From Pleurodeles waltl (taxonomy: Eukaryota > Chordata > Amphibia > Caudata > Salamandridae): a stretch of 64,000 nt of DNA. Of this stretch, positions 46,519 to 57,439 are shown one piece after another; positions within the stretch are counted from its first letter, which is position 1, and every line of letters begins with the position of its first letter. Both the position numbers and the translations under genes were made by a program. The stretch is from positions 224,188,928 to 224,252,927 of the forward strand of contig NC_090441.1 of assembly GCF_031143425.1 (NCBI RefSeq). The letters run 5' to 3'. The notes beneath the pieces are model-generated. The model did no database searches and was not told where the DNA came from. It worked only from the letters and a program-made list of their open reading frames with translations.

Positions 46519-47337
46519 TGTAAATTTCACTGTGAGTTCTATGTGGGAACGCCTACCCTTGCAAAAAGACCTAGGGACTGGACTTAGCTGATTGGCTCCC
46601 TGAGTCTCTGCTGCACCTGAGACCCGCCCCCCCCACCTGCTCTGGCTCCTTAAGTTTGAGGAGGGAAGGCCAAAGACAGGCACCTCCATTTTGTGTTCCT
46701 CTGTGCATCTCCCCTGTGTCCTGATACAGCCCAGTGTTCAAGGATTGCAAAAAGACCTAGGTAAGAAGCCCAAAGATATTTCTGGTTAAATAGTATTATT
46801 TGTTCAAAAAATGTTTGTTTTACTATGGACTCTCTGTGTTTCAGGTAGCCTGGCCTCTTTTAAAGTGGTGTTTTTTTTTTAATCGTTTTTGCCGTGACTG
46901 TGTGAATTTCCTTGCTAGTTTGTGGCACCCCGTCTCCCCCCCCACCCCCCCTTTTTTCCCCCCTATTCTTAGTAAAAAGGCTACATACATCTTTCAGAGT
47001 GTGATTTTAGGAGACTGTTTTAATCTGTTTGTGTGATTTAAATTGTGCTTAAAAACTGTCTGCCCCCCTGTATTTTTGCCTTAAAAAAGCCTGATTTTAG
47101 AGTGTGCGCCCAGCACTATTGCAGTGTTTGTCTCTTAAACAATCTCCCCCTTACCTGAAAAGTAGACTCTGCTAGCTTGGAAGTGTGGATTCAGCCTGTC
47201 TGTATCCAAGGGGATACTGAATAGAGCAGCAGTTGCCTTTCCCCCTTCCCACAGGGACTGGAGTTTAGTTAACTTGCTCCTTATATAAGTTCCTTGTGGT
47301 TGTTGCATATGCTGTTGTGATAGGTTGTTGGGAGATG
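46519..47337. other. Sequence upstream of the LINE promoter array
   Basis: Has a CCAAT-type 'gattggct' at 46590, two 'gcaaaaagacctagg' repeats (46561 and 46746) and T-rich stretches at 46860-46985. It may be an older part of the LINE 5' region or unrelated flank; no coding domain. Confidence 0.4.
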
Positions 47338-47340
47338 GTG

Positions 47341-47994
47341 TTTCATTGGTTGCTAGCTCCAGGGATGCAGTTATGATTGGTGGATAGGGCTGAGATTCTG
47401 TTTGGCTGTTGGTTCTAGGGCTGTGATTGGTGGATAGGGCTGAGAATCTGATTGGCTGTTGGATCTAGGGCTGTGATTGGTGGATAGGGCTGAGAATCTG
47501 ATTGGCTGTTGGATCTAGGGCTGTGATTGGTGGATAGGGCTGAGAATCTGATTGGCTGTTGGTTCTAGGGCTGTGATTGGTGGATAGGGCTGGGATTCTG
47601 ATTGGCTGTTGGTTCTAGGGCTGTGTTTGGTGGATAGGGCTGAGAATCAGATTGGCTGTTGGTTCTAGGGCTGTGATTGGTAGATATGGCTGGGATTCTG
47701 ATTGGCTGTTGGTTCTAGGGCTGTGATTGGTGGATAGGGCTGAGAATCTGATTGGCTGTTGGTTCTAGGGCTGTGATTGGTGGATAGGGCTGGGATACTG
47801 ATTGGCTGTTGGTTCTAGAGCTGTGATTGGTGGATAGGGCTGAGAATCTGATTGGCTGTTGGATCTAGGGCTGTGATTGGTGGATAGGGCTGAGAATCTG
47901 ATTGGCTGCTGGATCTAGGGTTGTGATTGGTGGATAGGGCTGGGATTCTGATTGGTTGCTGGTTTTAGGGCTGGGGCTGTGATTGGTGGTCAGG
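47341..47994. repeat. 50-bp tandem array with two CCAAT boxes per unit
   Basis: Twelve units of exactly 50 bp start at 47389, 47439, 47489 and so on to 47939, preceded by one degenerate unit (47341-47388); the last has a small insertion. Each unit carries ATTGG (inverted CCAAT) at about positions 14 and 38, so boxes alternate every 24 and 26 bp, with about two dozen in total. Units at 47439 and 47489 are identical. ATTGG in contexts such as GATTGGCT and GATTGGTG fits NF-Y sites. Confidence 0.9.
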
Positions 47995-48089
47995 AATAGG
48001 GCTGTGACTGGTGATTAGGGCTGGGTCTCCCATTAGTTGTCTAAATCAGGGTTTAAAATTGGTTTGGCTAGGGTTAGGACCAGCTTCTT

Positions 48090-48111
48090 ATTGGCCAGTA
48101 GGGCTATAAAA
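48090..48111 (+). promoter_or_regulatory. Core promoter: CCAAT box plus TATA box
   Basis: ATTGG at 48090-48094 and TATAAAA at 48105-48111 directly follow the CCAAT array. A start about 30 bp downstream would fall near 48135-48140, about 90 bp before the long LINE frame. Not tested. Confidence 0.65.
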
Positions 48112-48150
48112 GGCCAGGATTCAGGACGTCTCAGCCCGGGCGTCGAGGCA

Positions 48151-48204
48151 ATGGGCGGAGAGGACAAGGGCAGTTGTCTGTTTGGGCCTGTTCGGGACAG
48201 GTAG
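48151..48204 (+). other. Short upstream ORF in the LINE leader, 17 codons
   Basis: ATG at 48151 in strong initiation context (A at -3, G at +4: 'gcaATGg'), reading MGGEDKGSCLFGPVRDR then TAG. It lies between the predicted start site and the main frame at 48227. It could dampen or tune main-frame translation; function is unproven. Confidence 0.4.
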
Positions 48205-48226
48205 GGACTAGGGACTAGGGCCAGAC

Positions 48227-49354
48227 ATGCTGCCCAATTCACATATGACCAGGAATAGTGTCAACCCCCACACATCCCTCAACATGCAAACACATCCAAC
48301 TCATGCATCACAAACTGACCACAGACAGATTGCATTGCCCCACCACCCAACACAATACCCTACATACAACACATATACACATACCCCCCACAACTACTAC
48401 AGTCAAACACCTTCATTCTCACAGCAAACACTACTCTGTCCCCTCCCACTAACACTACCTGCCACCACCCACACAATACAAAGCTACAACATACATTTCT
48501 CACAGTTTCAGTTTCCCAGATACACACTCTCTGCTGATACTAACCAACAACACTATCCGTTGTTCGCTCCACACAGACCACCTGACATCATAACAATGCT
48601 CAAACCCTGCATTCAAACACACCATCTACAAACACTCTTCCCCTCTCCTCACCAATTACACACAACCATACAATCCCCACATTTCACTCCACCACACATA
48701 TTACCTCTTCTGGTCATCTTAACTAATACTTACTTCCCTGACACATACCCATCACCTCTTACACACCTCATACATTCATCTCCAAAACACAGCAACACCC
48801 CATCTAACACTCAAATTCCACTTAGCAGCACTAACTCACATACAAATCCCTCACCAAAAACAACTACACCAATATCCCCTCTCATTATTCCACAAAAACA
48901 ATACCGACCACAAACATCAACACATCAAAGCAACACAGACTTACATTACACTCATCGTCATACCCACTCCCACCCCCAGGACTACACAAAGGATACAAAT
49001 TCCATCCTATCTCCACCCCTACCCCCCCACTCTTCACAAACACCTACCACAAGCACCCCATCCCAGCAACATTCATTCACTCGCCTCTCCTCCATTGCAC
49101 AATTTAGAGCCTTACATCATGATCCACATGCTCCTCCACCACCCCTAACCCATACTCCATCCACACTAAACAAACGCAAACAAAATAAAAAACATGCCAC
49201 TCATAGCAACCTCGCATCCCCTTGTCTGTTACATAATAAAACTACCCTGCAAAAAACACTACACTCCTCATGGCTCTCTCAGCCACCAAGTCCACCACCC
49301 ACACACACAGACCCAACAAAATGCCTCCTTAACCTGCTGGAAGAGGAACACTAA
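48227..49354 (+). pseudogene. LINE N-terminal low-complexity frame (ORF1-like)
   Basis: 375 codons very rich in Thr, Pro, His, Ser and Gln, with few Gly, Val or acidic residues, a direct result of the G-poor A/C-rich strand. No zinc finger, RRM or esterase motif was found, so no ORF1 function is claimed. It ends at TAA 49352-49354 and is in the same frame as the following endonuclease: without that TAA and the TGA at 49586 it would read through. It is therefore either a separate ORF1 or the N-terminal extension of a single long ORF. First ATG chosen; a second (MTRNSV) follows six codons later. Confidence 0.5.
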
Positions 49355-50368
49355 ATTGAAAAGCAAGACTATTGTGAGACTCAAACAGTTATCACAACTA
49401 GCAACACTCCTGCTTCAAGCTCACATTACACTACTTACCCTTCTACTAAACAAAACAACACTAACACTAACACACCTTATCTAAACTGCCAGCTCATAAA
49501 TGCTCGATCACTCTCAAAAAACAAGCACGACATCTACGACCTGCTCACAGACACACAACCTGACTTACTATTCATTACGGAATCCTGATTGGGAGATGAC
49601 ATGGCACCAGTGTTGCACGAAGCCCTTCCTCCGGGCTATCAAACCATCACACAAAACCGTATAGGCAAGAGAGGAGGTGGACTAGCTATTATATTCAAAC
49701 AGGCAATAAACCTCAGTAAAACAGACAACATCTCCATACAAGGTTGTGAAGCCCTCCTTACCAGATGCCACCCTACTCCAACTTCCTCCTGTAACTTTAT
49801 CCTCCTTTACAGACCTCCACCTAACAACTCCACTTTCCCAGATGCTTTTCTTGACACAGTCTCAAATCTTATTACACTATACTTCAATCTATGCATTCTT
49901 GGGGATCTAAACATTTGGTTTGACAAACCCAATATGCCCCATCCAAAAGCTATCACCACTGGCCTACTCTCATTGAACCTACATCAGATTGCACACAATC
50001 CCACACACATCGCTAGTCACATCCTAGATGTCATTTTTGCTAAGCCTGAACTCATTACTATTCATAGCATCACACCAACCACCTGGTCAGATCACCATCT
50101 GATAACTTTCCGACAGAAAACTCCACAAATCAACACACCCCACAACCACTTACATACATACACCTATCGACCATGGAGCAAACTCAATTTGGATCACTTA
50201 GAAACACAACTAACAGCAAACGCAGATCTAGATACAATTAATTCTGTACTAAAACTTTATGAGTGGCTACAGGAAGCTTTTGATGTCCTAATACCACTCA
50301 GAAAAACTAAACACGACAAAACAAAAGAAAACCAACACCTTGGAGAAACACAGAACTTAAAAAGATAA
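49355..50368 (+). pseudogene. LINE apurinic/apyrimidinic-like endonuclease domain
   Basis: The domain starts with 'CQLINARSLSKNKHDIYDLL' upstream of an in-frame TGA (49586-49588, at the position of a Trp in the usual 'TETWL'-type motif). It continues with 'RIGKRGGGLAIIFK', 'ILLYRPP', 'LCILGDLNIWFD', 'HILDVIFAKPE' and 'TWSDHHLITF'. The catalytic Asp/Asn of GDLN and Asp-His of SDH are kept. In active relatives this enzyme nicks target DNA to prime reverse transcription. The frame is lost near 50340, where the continuation toward RT lies in another frame. One nonsense codon and one frameshift make it non-functional. Confidence 0.9.
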
Positions 50369-52296
50369 AGCAACAAATCAGAAAGTTGCAGCGGACCTGG
50401 CTCAAAACAAACAACAGTCAAGACAAACTGCAGCTACACAAACTTAACAGGATATACAAATAATCAATCAAAAAAGCTAAAAAAAGATACTACTCAGACA
50501 AAATTCTAAATGCTCAATCTACAACCAAGGAATTTTATAAAATTCTCAATGAATTTCGAAAACCTACATGCAAGGAAGGAAGTCATCCCACCACTCAAGA
50601 TTTCACAAACAAATTGGCAACTCACTACACAACCAAGGCAGACACATTGGACTCCTACTTAAAACAGAAGAAAACCATCAGCACCAACCCCTTTACTAAA
50701 ATACCCTTTAAGAATAAACCATCCCAACCTCTACAGTCCTTCAAACAAATATCCCAGGATGAATTTATGGATTTGGTCAAAGCAAGCAGACCTTCTGGTT
50801 GCCCTTCTGACCCTTGCCCACCACAAATCTTCAAGAACATCCTGCTATCTACTTCTGCTGCCACACCTGTAAGAAGAATCATCAACAACTCTTTAACTTC
50901 AGGAACTTTTCCTGCAGACCTGAAAAAGGCATACATACAACCATTATTAAAGAAAACAAACCTAGACCCGCAAGACCCCAACAACTACAGACCTATCACA
51001 AATGGACCTTTCCTGGGCAAATTGATAGAAAGAGCAGCATTCGCCCAGATGTCACAATTCATTGAAGACAAATCTATACTTTCAGACTTCCAAACTGGAT
51101 TCTTCCCACGAAGAAGCACTGAATCGGCACTCATGGCAATCTGGGACGATCTTAAAAACACAGTCGACCGAAATGGAGTTACTGCACTACTTCTCTTGGA
51201 CATCTCAGCTGCCTTTGATGCGGTTGACCATGACACCCTAACTCAAAGACTCCACGAAGCCGGCATACAAGGGATTGCTCTCGACTGGATTACTTCCTAT
51301 CTCCAAAAAAGAGCGAATATCATCAACTCTCCCCCCTTCTCGTCCGAACCCTACCTCACAAAAGCAGGGGTCCCCCAAGGGTCAATCATCTCACCTTTGC
51401 TTTTCAACATCTACATGATATCTTTACCAGAACTGATCAATGATTTTCATCTCACATGCTACAACTATGCAGATGACACACAAATACTACTTAAATTAGA
51501 AGACCCCAAAAACATTGAAAACTCAGAAATCTTTAGTTGCCTCAGAGCCGTTGATCAGTGGATGACCTGGAGCCATCTCAAACTAAATACCTCCAAAACA
51601 GAAATACTCATATGTGGTGACTGGAAAAATTATGACCCTCTGTGCGTCTGGTCTGACGATCTCGGACCACCTCCTCAATTATCCAAGGAAGTTAAAAACC
51701 TAGGAATCACCATGGATTCCAAGCTAACTATGAATGCCCAAGTAGACAAATTAGCACGCACAAGCTTCATCACCTTAAAGACTTTACGACGCATCTTCCC
51801 CCACCTCGGATTTCCACACAAGGTGCAAGCTACTATCTCACTTGTACTATCCAAACTGGATTATGCCAATAGCCTCTACCATGGATCATCTCTATCTGTT
51901 ATGAAAAAACTACAACGTATCCAGAATTCCGCAGCCAGGCTACTACTACATATAAAGCCGCAAGCCCACATCTCCCCTGCCTTGAGAGCACTACACTGGT
52001 TACCTGTTGCCAGAAGATGCACTTTCAAGCTGCTTTGTATCACCCACAAAGCTATACATGGAACAGGATCGCTTTTTATCAGAAAGAAAATTACCAAATA
52101 CATCCAACAAAGAACCCTCCGCTCAAGACTGGCACCCCGCCTTAGAACACCACCATACAAGAAAAAGACTGTAGGTGGTACATCCTTCTCCGTCCAAGCA
52201 GCCAAACTATGGAATTCATTACCCCCAACTATAAGAGCGACAGATAACTTTCTTGTCTTCAGAAAACTACTCAAGAGTTGGCTCTTTCCTTCATAA
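50369..52296 (+). pseudogene. LINE reverse transcriptase
   Basis: After a linker with a stop near 50459 ('RIYK' then TAA), the frame is open from 50614 to 52296 (560 codons). RT blocks in order: 'RPSGCPSDPCPPQIFKNIL', 'PNNYRPITNGPFLGKLIERA', 'DFQTGFFPRRSTESAL', 'LLLLDISAAFDAVDHDTL', 'AGVPQGSIISPLLFNIYM', 'CYNYADDTQILLK' (catalytic YADD intact), 'SHLKLNTSKTEILICG', then the L2/CR1-type C-terminus 'SKLDYANSLYHG', 'LQRIQNSAARLLLHIKPQ', 'HISPALRALHWLPVARRCTF', ending 'LKSWLFPS'. The RT part itself looks intact; only its connection to EN is broken. It belongs to a different subfamily from the LINEs at 18021 and 27551, judging by many differences in shared blocks. Confidence 0.9.
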
Positions 52297-52970
52297 CCAC
52301 CTTTTTCAAACAACTATGAACTGCATATGCCTATGTGGATAAATATCTTTTTCAGATTATATGTATATTTCTATTTATTTATAGTTTCTTTGGAAAATAT
52401 GTATTGCTACTGTCATAACAATAAAATACACACACACTCTTTAAACCTGTCTGACTAAGTATTTTTTTTTACCCATGATTCTAATTATGTATTGTATGTA
52501 CATATGTGTGTGTATTCATGTGTGTGTGTGTGTATATACATATATATATATGTGTATGTATGTGTATATGTTGTTTCTGTGCTTGGCATGTTCGTGGATC
52601 ATTGCATGGCTCCTGGTTTTGGGTTGTTATACTAGATATCTATGAATTCCTGCTCTCATCTTATCACACTTATCTACTCATCACTCTTATGTCATGTCTC
52701 TATCAAACTATCCTCCATTCTCACTCTGACTCATCCCAAATCCCTTCTACCACTTTCATCTCCTAAATATCTCTGCCTAAGCTCTTCCCTCCACCTCCAC
52801 ATCTAACTCACCAAACCTCACTCTACCTCCGTGACCTCCCACACAACCCTACTAAATTCTCCTGCATTCATCTCACCCTGCTACTATGCTCTCCCTAACC
52901 CTTCCACATACTCTTCCCCCTCCGCCCCGCTTTATTCATCCCAAGCCTTTGGGTTGAGTAAATGAAGGAT
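52297..52970 (+). other. LINE 3' UTR, first part
   Basis: Begins after the RT stop. It has an AATAAAA at about 52420, a (TG/TA)n microsatellite at 52500-52570 and a long C/T-rich stretch at 52640-52960. It is cut at 52970 by the LTR element; the same kind of C/T-rich sequence resumes at 60460. Confidence 0.65.
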
Positions 52971-54028
52971 TGTCAAAGCCCAGCTCACCTGAGTTCTTGA
53001 TCAGTTCTGATGGAGGTTGAAGACAATCCGACCCCACCCTGAAACTGCTTGTTCCAGCACACTAGTTTTTAAAACAGTGCACTAAGAACAGAAGCTCAAG
53101 GGAAGGGGGGAAGTGGATAAAATAAAAAAAAGGGAGACAACACCGTTCTTGCGTTTCCACTGTTGAAGTGCTGCACAAATCTGCGGCCCTTTCTGACTTC
53201 TGTAGAAACTGGTGCCTAATGAAACATAAACAAAGAACAGATAAGAGCAACCTATTCCTAAATGGGTTCCTGACTATCCCTTTATTTATTGGAAATTCTC
53301 TTCTAAAAGTACCTCTTGGATCCTGGTCTAGAGTTTCCAGGTTTGGAATGTGTTACTGCTCTGGGATGTGTTTTCTATTACTGTTAAGCTTCTAAAAAAT
53401 TAAACAAATACCGTTATCAGAATTACCAATATCAAACATTCATCATAATATAACTAAAGCCTAAATTCCCAATAGCAGACTCACTTTTCGCATATTTCCA
53501 GAATCTTTTATAAAACAAATACTGTACTTTTACATCAAAATACAGCATGTAATTTGTGCAAGTCCTTGATTTACTGTTTTCCTTGCTGTCAATGGTTTCC
53601 ACTGTTCGATTCCCAAAAGTTCCATGAAAAAAAACAATGTCCGCTTCACAAAGTCCTGCAAAATAATCCTGCAACAAAGAGCCTTAATCACAATGCTCGT
53701 GGAAGGCACTTTGCCTCAAACTGTCTATACACGAATCCAGAAATTGCCGTCAAAGCTCCCTCAGGTAATAAAAAGTTTTGCACTTACTTGTTGCTGGCAA
53801 GAGATACTGATCAGTCTAACCTTGTCTTCTTTCTCTTTTGCAGGTTACTCGTAGGAGAGAGGCTGAGGCAAGGAGGAACCGGAAACCGGAAGAAGGAAGA
53901 GCCAGCAGCTGCGCCAATTGAAGTCAAAGAAAGTCTGTAAAGAGCAGGAGTGCCAGCGCCGAGGGATCTGTTCTCAGGTAAGCGGGAGGTAGACGAGCAC
54001 AAGCACTGGGTGAGGCTCGGGGGATGCC

Positions 54029-54035
54029 TTTTATA
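54029..54035 (-). promoter_or_regulatory. TATA box in the 3' LTR
   Basis: TATAAAA on the minus strand, identical in position to that in the 5' LTR. The motif GCTTGTGCT starts 31 nt downstream. Confidence 0.75.
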
Positions 54036-54058
54036 GACAGGGCTGGGTGTGGTTCGAA

Positions 54059-54194
54059 GAGCTGGGTGTGGTTTGAAGGGCTGGGTGTGGTCCTCACATG
54101 CTGCACATGTTCTTGGAAGGTGTGCAGAGCTGGGTGTGGTTTGAAGAGCTGGGTGTGGTCCTCACATGCTGCACATGTTCTTGAAAGGTGTGCA
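54059..54194 (-). promoter_or_regulatory. Two 68-bp enhancer-like direct repeats, 3' LTR
   Basis: 'gagctgggtgtggtttgaag' begins at 54059 and again at 54127, each copy running to 'aaggtgtgca'. Each repeat contains two GGGTGTGG motifs (sense strand CCACACCC) and an ACATGCTGCACATGT palindrome-like site. It lies just upstream of the TATA box in the sense direction. Confidence 0.7.
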
Positions 54195-54398
54195 GAGTTT
54201 CAGTTATTATGCAAATGAGTTGGATTAACACATGGCCTAGGGAGGAGTGTTTTAAAGAAGCCTTGGTAAAAGCAAGGCCCAATGTGTAAACAAAACCGCA
54301 CATTAAACAACATACACAGAAGCCTAGGGGGGGGGGAAGGTGAGATAACAAGAAAGGCTTTGAATAGTAAGTTTAAAAGGGAGCTATTACAGAACCCA

Positions 54399-56582
54399 CT
54401 AGTGCAGTGAGAGGGGACATGCTCTTTGCTGTGTACAAACCCTAACAGTTGCCCCCCTCAAAGGCCCTCCTACAGGACGGGGATTTCCTGGATTTTTTAA
54501 ATAAAACCGTCTAATCAGCTGTGGGGCATGTACATATGATGCTGGTTCCCATGAATTCTCAGATTCATCATATCCTTTCCATTCTACTAAATAAAACAGA
54601 CGTCCACTAATTCTTTTTGAGTCTTTTATGCTTTTCACTTCATATTCCAGATTTCCTTTAATTGGTATGGGTGGAGGTGGTGGTTCAGGTCGGGTTTTTG
54701 AGTTGTACGGCTTAAGCAAGGACACATGGAATGTAGTATGTACTGGATATTCTTTTGGTAAATATAATTTTACTGTTACCGGGTTTACTATGGCAGTTAT
54801 ACTAAAGGGTCCAATGAAACGTGGTTGCAGCTTTCGGGATCCCTCTATGTTTAGGTTTTTTGTGGAGAACCATACCTTGTCACCAATTTTATACATTGGG
54901 GCCTCAGACCTGTGTTTGTCTGCTTGTCTTTTCATGCTTTCCTTGTACTTTAATAAATGTTTCCTGGCTTTGTCTTGTATGTCACCTAACCTCGTTAGTC
55001 TATCCGTTACTGTAGGCAACAGGGAATCTTCTAACAAAATGGGTATAGCTCTTGGATGATACCCCTGCAAGAAATAGAATGGTGAGCAAAGTAGAGCTGA
55101 ATGCTCAGTATTATTATAAACAAACTCTGCTACAGGAAGAGCTTCCAACCATTCACTAGAATAATCAGCCAATAAACAACGTAGCGTTTGAAGTAAGGTT
55201 TGGTTCAGTCGTTCAGTCTGTCCATCTGTCTCTGGGTGGAAAGCAGTGGATAAGGCCACATCTATTTTCAGTTTTTCACATAATTTTTTCCAAAATCTGG
55301 AGTTGAACTGGCTCCCTCGGTCTGACACCACTTTGCTTGGCAAACCATGTAAACGCACAATTTCCCTTATAAAAATATCGGCAAATTCTGCCGCCGTGGG
55401 TAATTTCCGTAATGGTACAAAATGTGCCATTTTAGATAAAAAATCCACTATAACCAACACTGTTGTGAAGGATTTTACAGGTGGTAAACCTACAATAAAG
55501 TCTACGCTCACAGTGTGCCAAGGTTGTTTGGGTGTTGGCATTGGTATTAACAAGCCGTCAGGAGCCTTATGAGAAGATTTATGTCTTGCACAAATTGGAC
55601 AGGTAGTGACAAATTGCTTAATGTCCTTTCTTATAGTGTCCCACCAAAAGTGTTTTTGCACATTTTCCAGGGTTTTTACCCAACCAGGATGACCTGCCAA
55701 CGGTGAGGCGTGATGCCAAATTATCACCTGTGTTTGTAATTCAGAGGTGGGCACTAACAGCATGTTGTCGTGATACAATAAACCTCGTTGTATTGTGTTA
55801 TGGGAATCCTTTAACCAATCCTGAGGTGCTATTTGCATGTGTGCATTATATAGATCTGTGATTAAATCCTTCTGTTGTACTGGTGCCAACAACTTTTGGG
55901 GAGGAATAATGGGTTCTCCTATTTTATCTTGTTTCATGTCTGAGGTATGTCCGTATCTAGATAACACATCAGATTGAATTTGTTGTGCACCTGGTCTATG
56001 GGTTATAACAAAGTCAAATGTGCTAAAAAAATTTAACCAGCGCATCTGACGTGGTGTTAGTGCTTTAAGTGATCCAAAAAACTGTAGGTTCTTATGGTCA
56101 GAAAAGATTGTAACTGGGTACTTGGCTCCCATTAAATGGTGCCTCCATTCTGAAAAGGCTACTTTGATAGCTAGTAGTTCCCTTTCAGCCACAGTGTAAT
56201 TTTGTTCAGCTGGTAATAACTTTTTGGAATAGAAGGCTATAGGATGTAACTGGCCATCTACTGCATCTCGTTGAGAGAGAACTCCTCCTAAAGCTACTTG
56301 TGAAGCATCCGCTTCAACAAAAAAGGGCAAGTCAGGATCAGGATGTTTCAGAATTGGGGCTGAAGTGAACTTTTGTTTTAGGAGTTGAAAGGCGTGTGCC
56401 GCCTCATCAGTCCAAAGAAATCGTTGCCCTTTCCGCAACAAGGTAGTTATTGGGGCTGCAATGTCTGCAAAATGTGCAATAAACCTCCTATAAAAATTGG
56501 CGAAACCCAGAAATTTCTGAATATCTTTTACAGAGGATGGTTCTGGCCAATCAGCAATAGCACTGATTTTCTTTACATCCAT
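54399..56582 (-). pseudogene. Chromodomain element pol: connection, RNase H, integrase, chromodomain
   Basis: 727 codons. Order with rough residue positions: connection 'FLGFANFYRRFIAHFADIAA' (25-45); RNase H 'FFVEADASQVALGGVLSQ' and 'YTVAERELLAIKVAF', 'TIFSDHKNLQFF' (85-200); integrase zinc finger 'HHASPLAGHPGWVKTLENVQ'...'CPICARHK' (285-335); core 'VSVDFIVGLP', 'VVSDRGSQFNSRFW', 'FHPETDGQTERLNQTLL' with D, D, E intact (355-465); integrase C-terminal 'IGDKVWFSTKNL'; chromodomain 'YEVKSIKDSKRISGRLFYLV' to 'NSWEPASYVHAPQLI' (about 640-695) with aromatic positions Y, W, W. Chromodomains direct integration to marked chromatin in relatives. The frame is intact here but is separated from RT by a one-base frameshift near 56605, and its stop lies 49 nt inside the 3' LTR. 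Confidence 0.92.
54448..54463 (-). other. Polypurine tract of the chromodomain element
   Basis: Minus strand TTTGAGGGGGGCAAC directly before the 3' LTR start. It lies inside the pol frame. Confidence 0.8.
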
Positions 56583-56584
56583 AG

Positions 56585-57439
56585 TTATTCCTTGAGGTGA
56601 CAGGCATATCCTAAAAAGTCCACCTTGTTTACATTAAAAGTACACTTTTCTAACTTAGCAAAAAGATGATTTTCTTTTAACTTTGATAATACTGCACGAA
56701 CATGTTGGGTATGTTGTTCTGAGTTCTTAGAGTAAATGAGGATGTCGTCTATGTATACTATGACACAAACGTCCAGGAATTTGTGTAGGACCTCATTTAT
56801 AAAGAACTGAAAGGCCGCAGGGGCATTACATAACCCAAAGGGCATTACTGTGTACTCAAATAAACCAAACTTTGTCTTGAAAGCTGTCTTCCACTCATCC
56901 CCCTCTTTTACTCGGACCAGGTGGTAAGCTCCCCGCAGATCTAGTTTAGTGTATACAGTAGAATGTCTTAATTGATCCAACAACACAGGTATTAGAGGAA
57001 GAGGATATTTATTCTTTATTGTAGCCTTATTTAGTCCTCTATAATCGATACACGCGCGCAGGGATTTATCCGGCTTCGGGATAAAAAAGAGTGGAGATGA
57101 CACTGGAGATGTGGAATGACGGATGAACCCAGACTGTAGTAGGTCATCTAGGTAGGTTCTTAAGTATTTGGTTTCTTCGTCAGTCAAAGCATATACTCTG
57201 TTATTAGGTAAAGGGGCCCCTGGGATAAGATCTATACGGCAGTCATAAGACCGATGTGGGGGCAGCACACTAGCCTTTACTGGATCAAAGACGTCTTTAA
57301 AGTCAGAATATTCAGGAGGGAGACTTGGTTCATCTTGTGTAACACTAGCACAGTGTAATACTGTGCTCTGTTCTGTACCTGCTTCTTGATAGCAATTGGT
57401 TCTACAGAAAGAGGAATCCAAAGTAACAGTTCTATTCAC
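56585..57439 (-). pseudogene. Chromodomain element pol: reverse transcriptase
   Basis: Follows the protease in the same frame after a TAG (57440-57442). Contains 'PPEYSDFKDVFDPVKASVLP', 'PLPNNRVYALTDEE', 'GFIRHSTSPVSSPLFFIPKP', 'RACIDYRGLNKATIKNKYPL', 'VYTKLDLRGAYHLVRVKEGD', 'FKTKFGLFEYTVMPFGLCNA' and 'VCVIVYIDDILIYSKN'; the catalytic Asp of 'LDLRGAY' and both of YIDD are present. It ends in '...LGYACHLKE' where a one-base change of frame cuts it from the connection domain. Apart from the stop before it and the shift after it, it looks functional. Confidence 0.92.

Larger units (their letters stand above)
52971..54447 (-). mobile_element. 3' LTR of the chromodomain element, 1477 bp
   Basis: On the minus strand begins TGTTAGGGTTTGTACAC (54447) and ends GGGCTTTGACA (52971). 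It carries the same TATA box, 68-bp repeats and start region as the 5' LTR at 58981-60454. The pol frame runs into its first 49 bases and stops at 54399. Frames read across both LTR copies on the plus strand are not genes. Confidence 0.92.

Noticed and set aside
53554..53940. 128-codon frame present almost unchanged again at 59563-59949
   Set aside because: It is duplicated only because it lies in both LTRs; opposite to the element's sense strand and without a domain.
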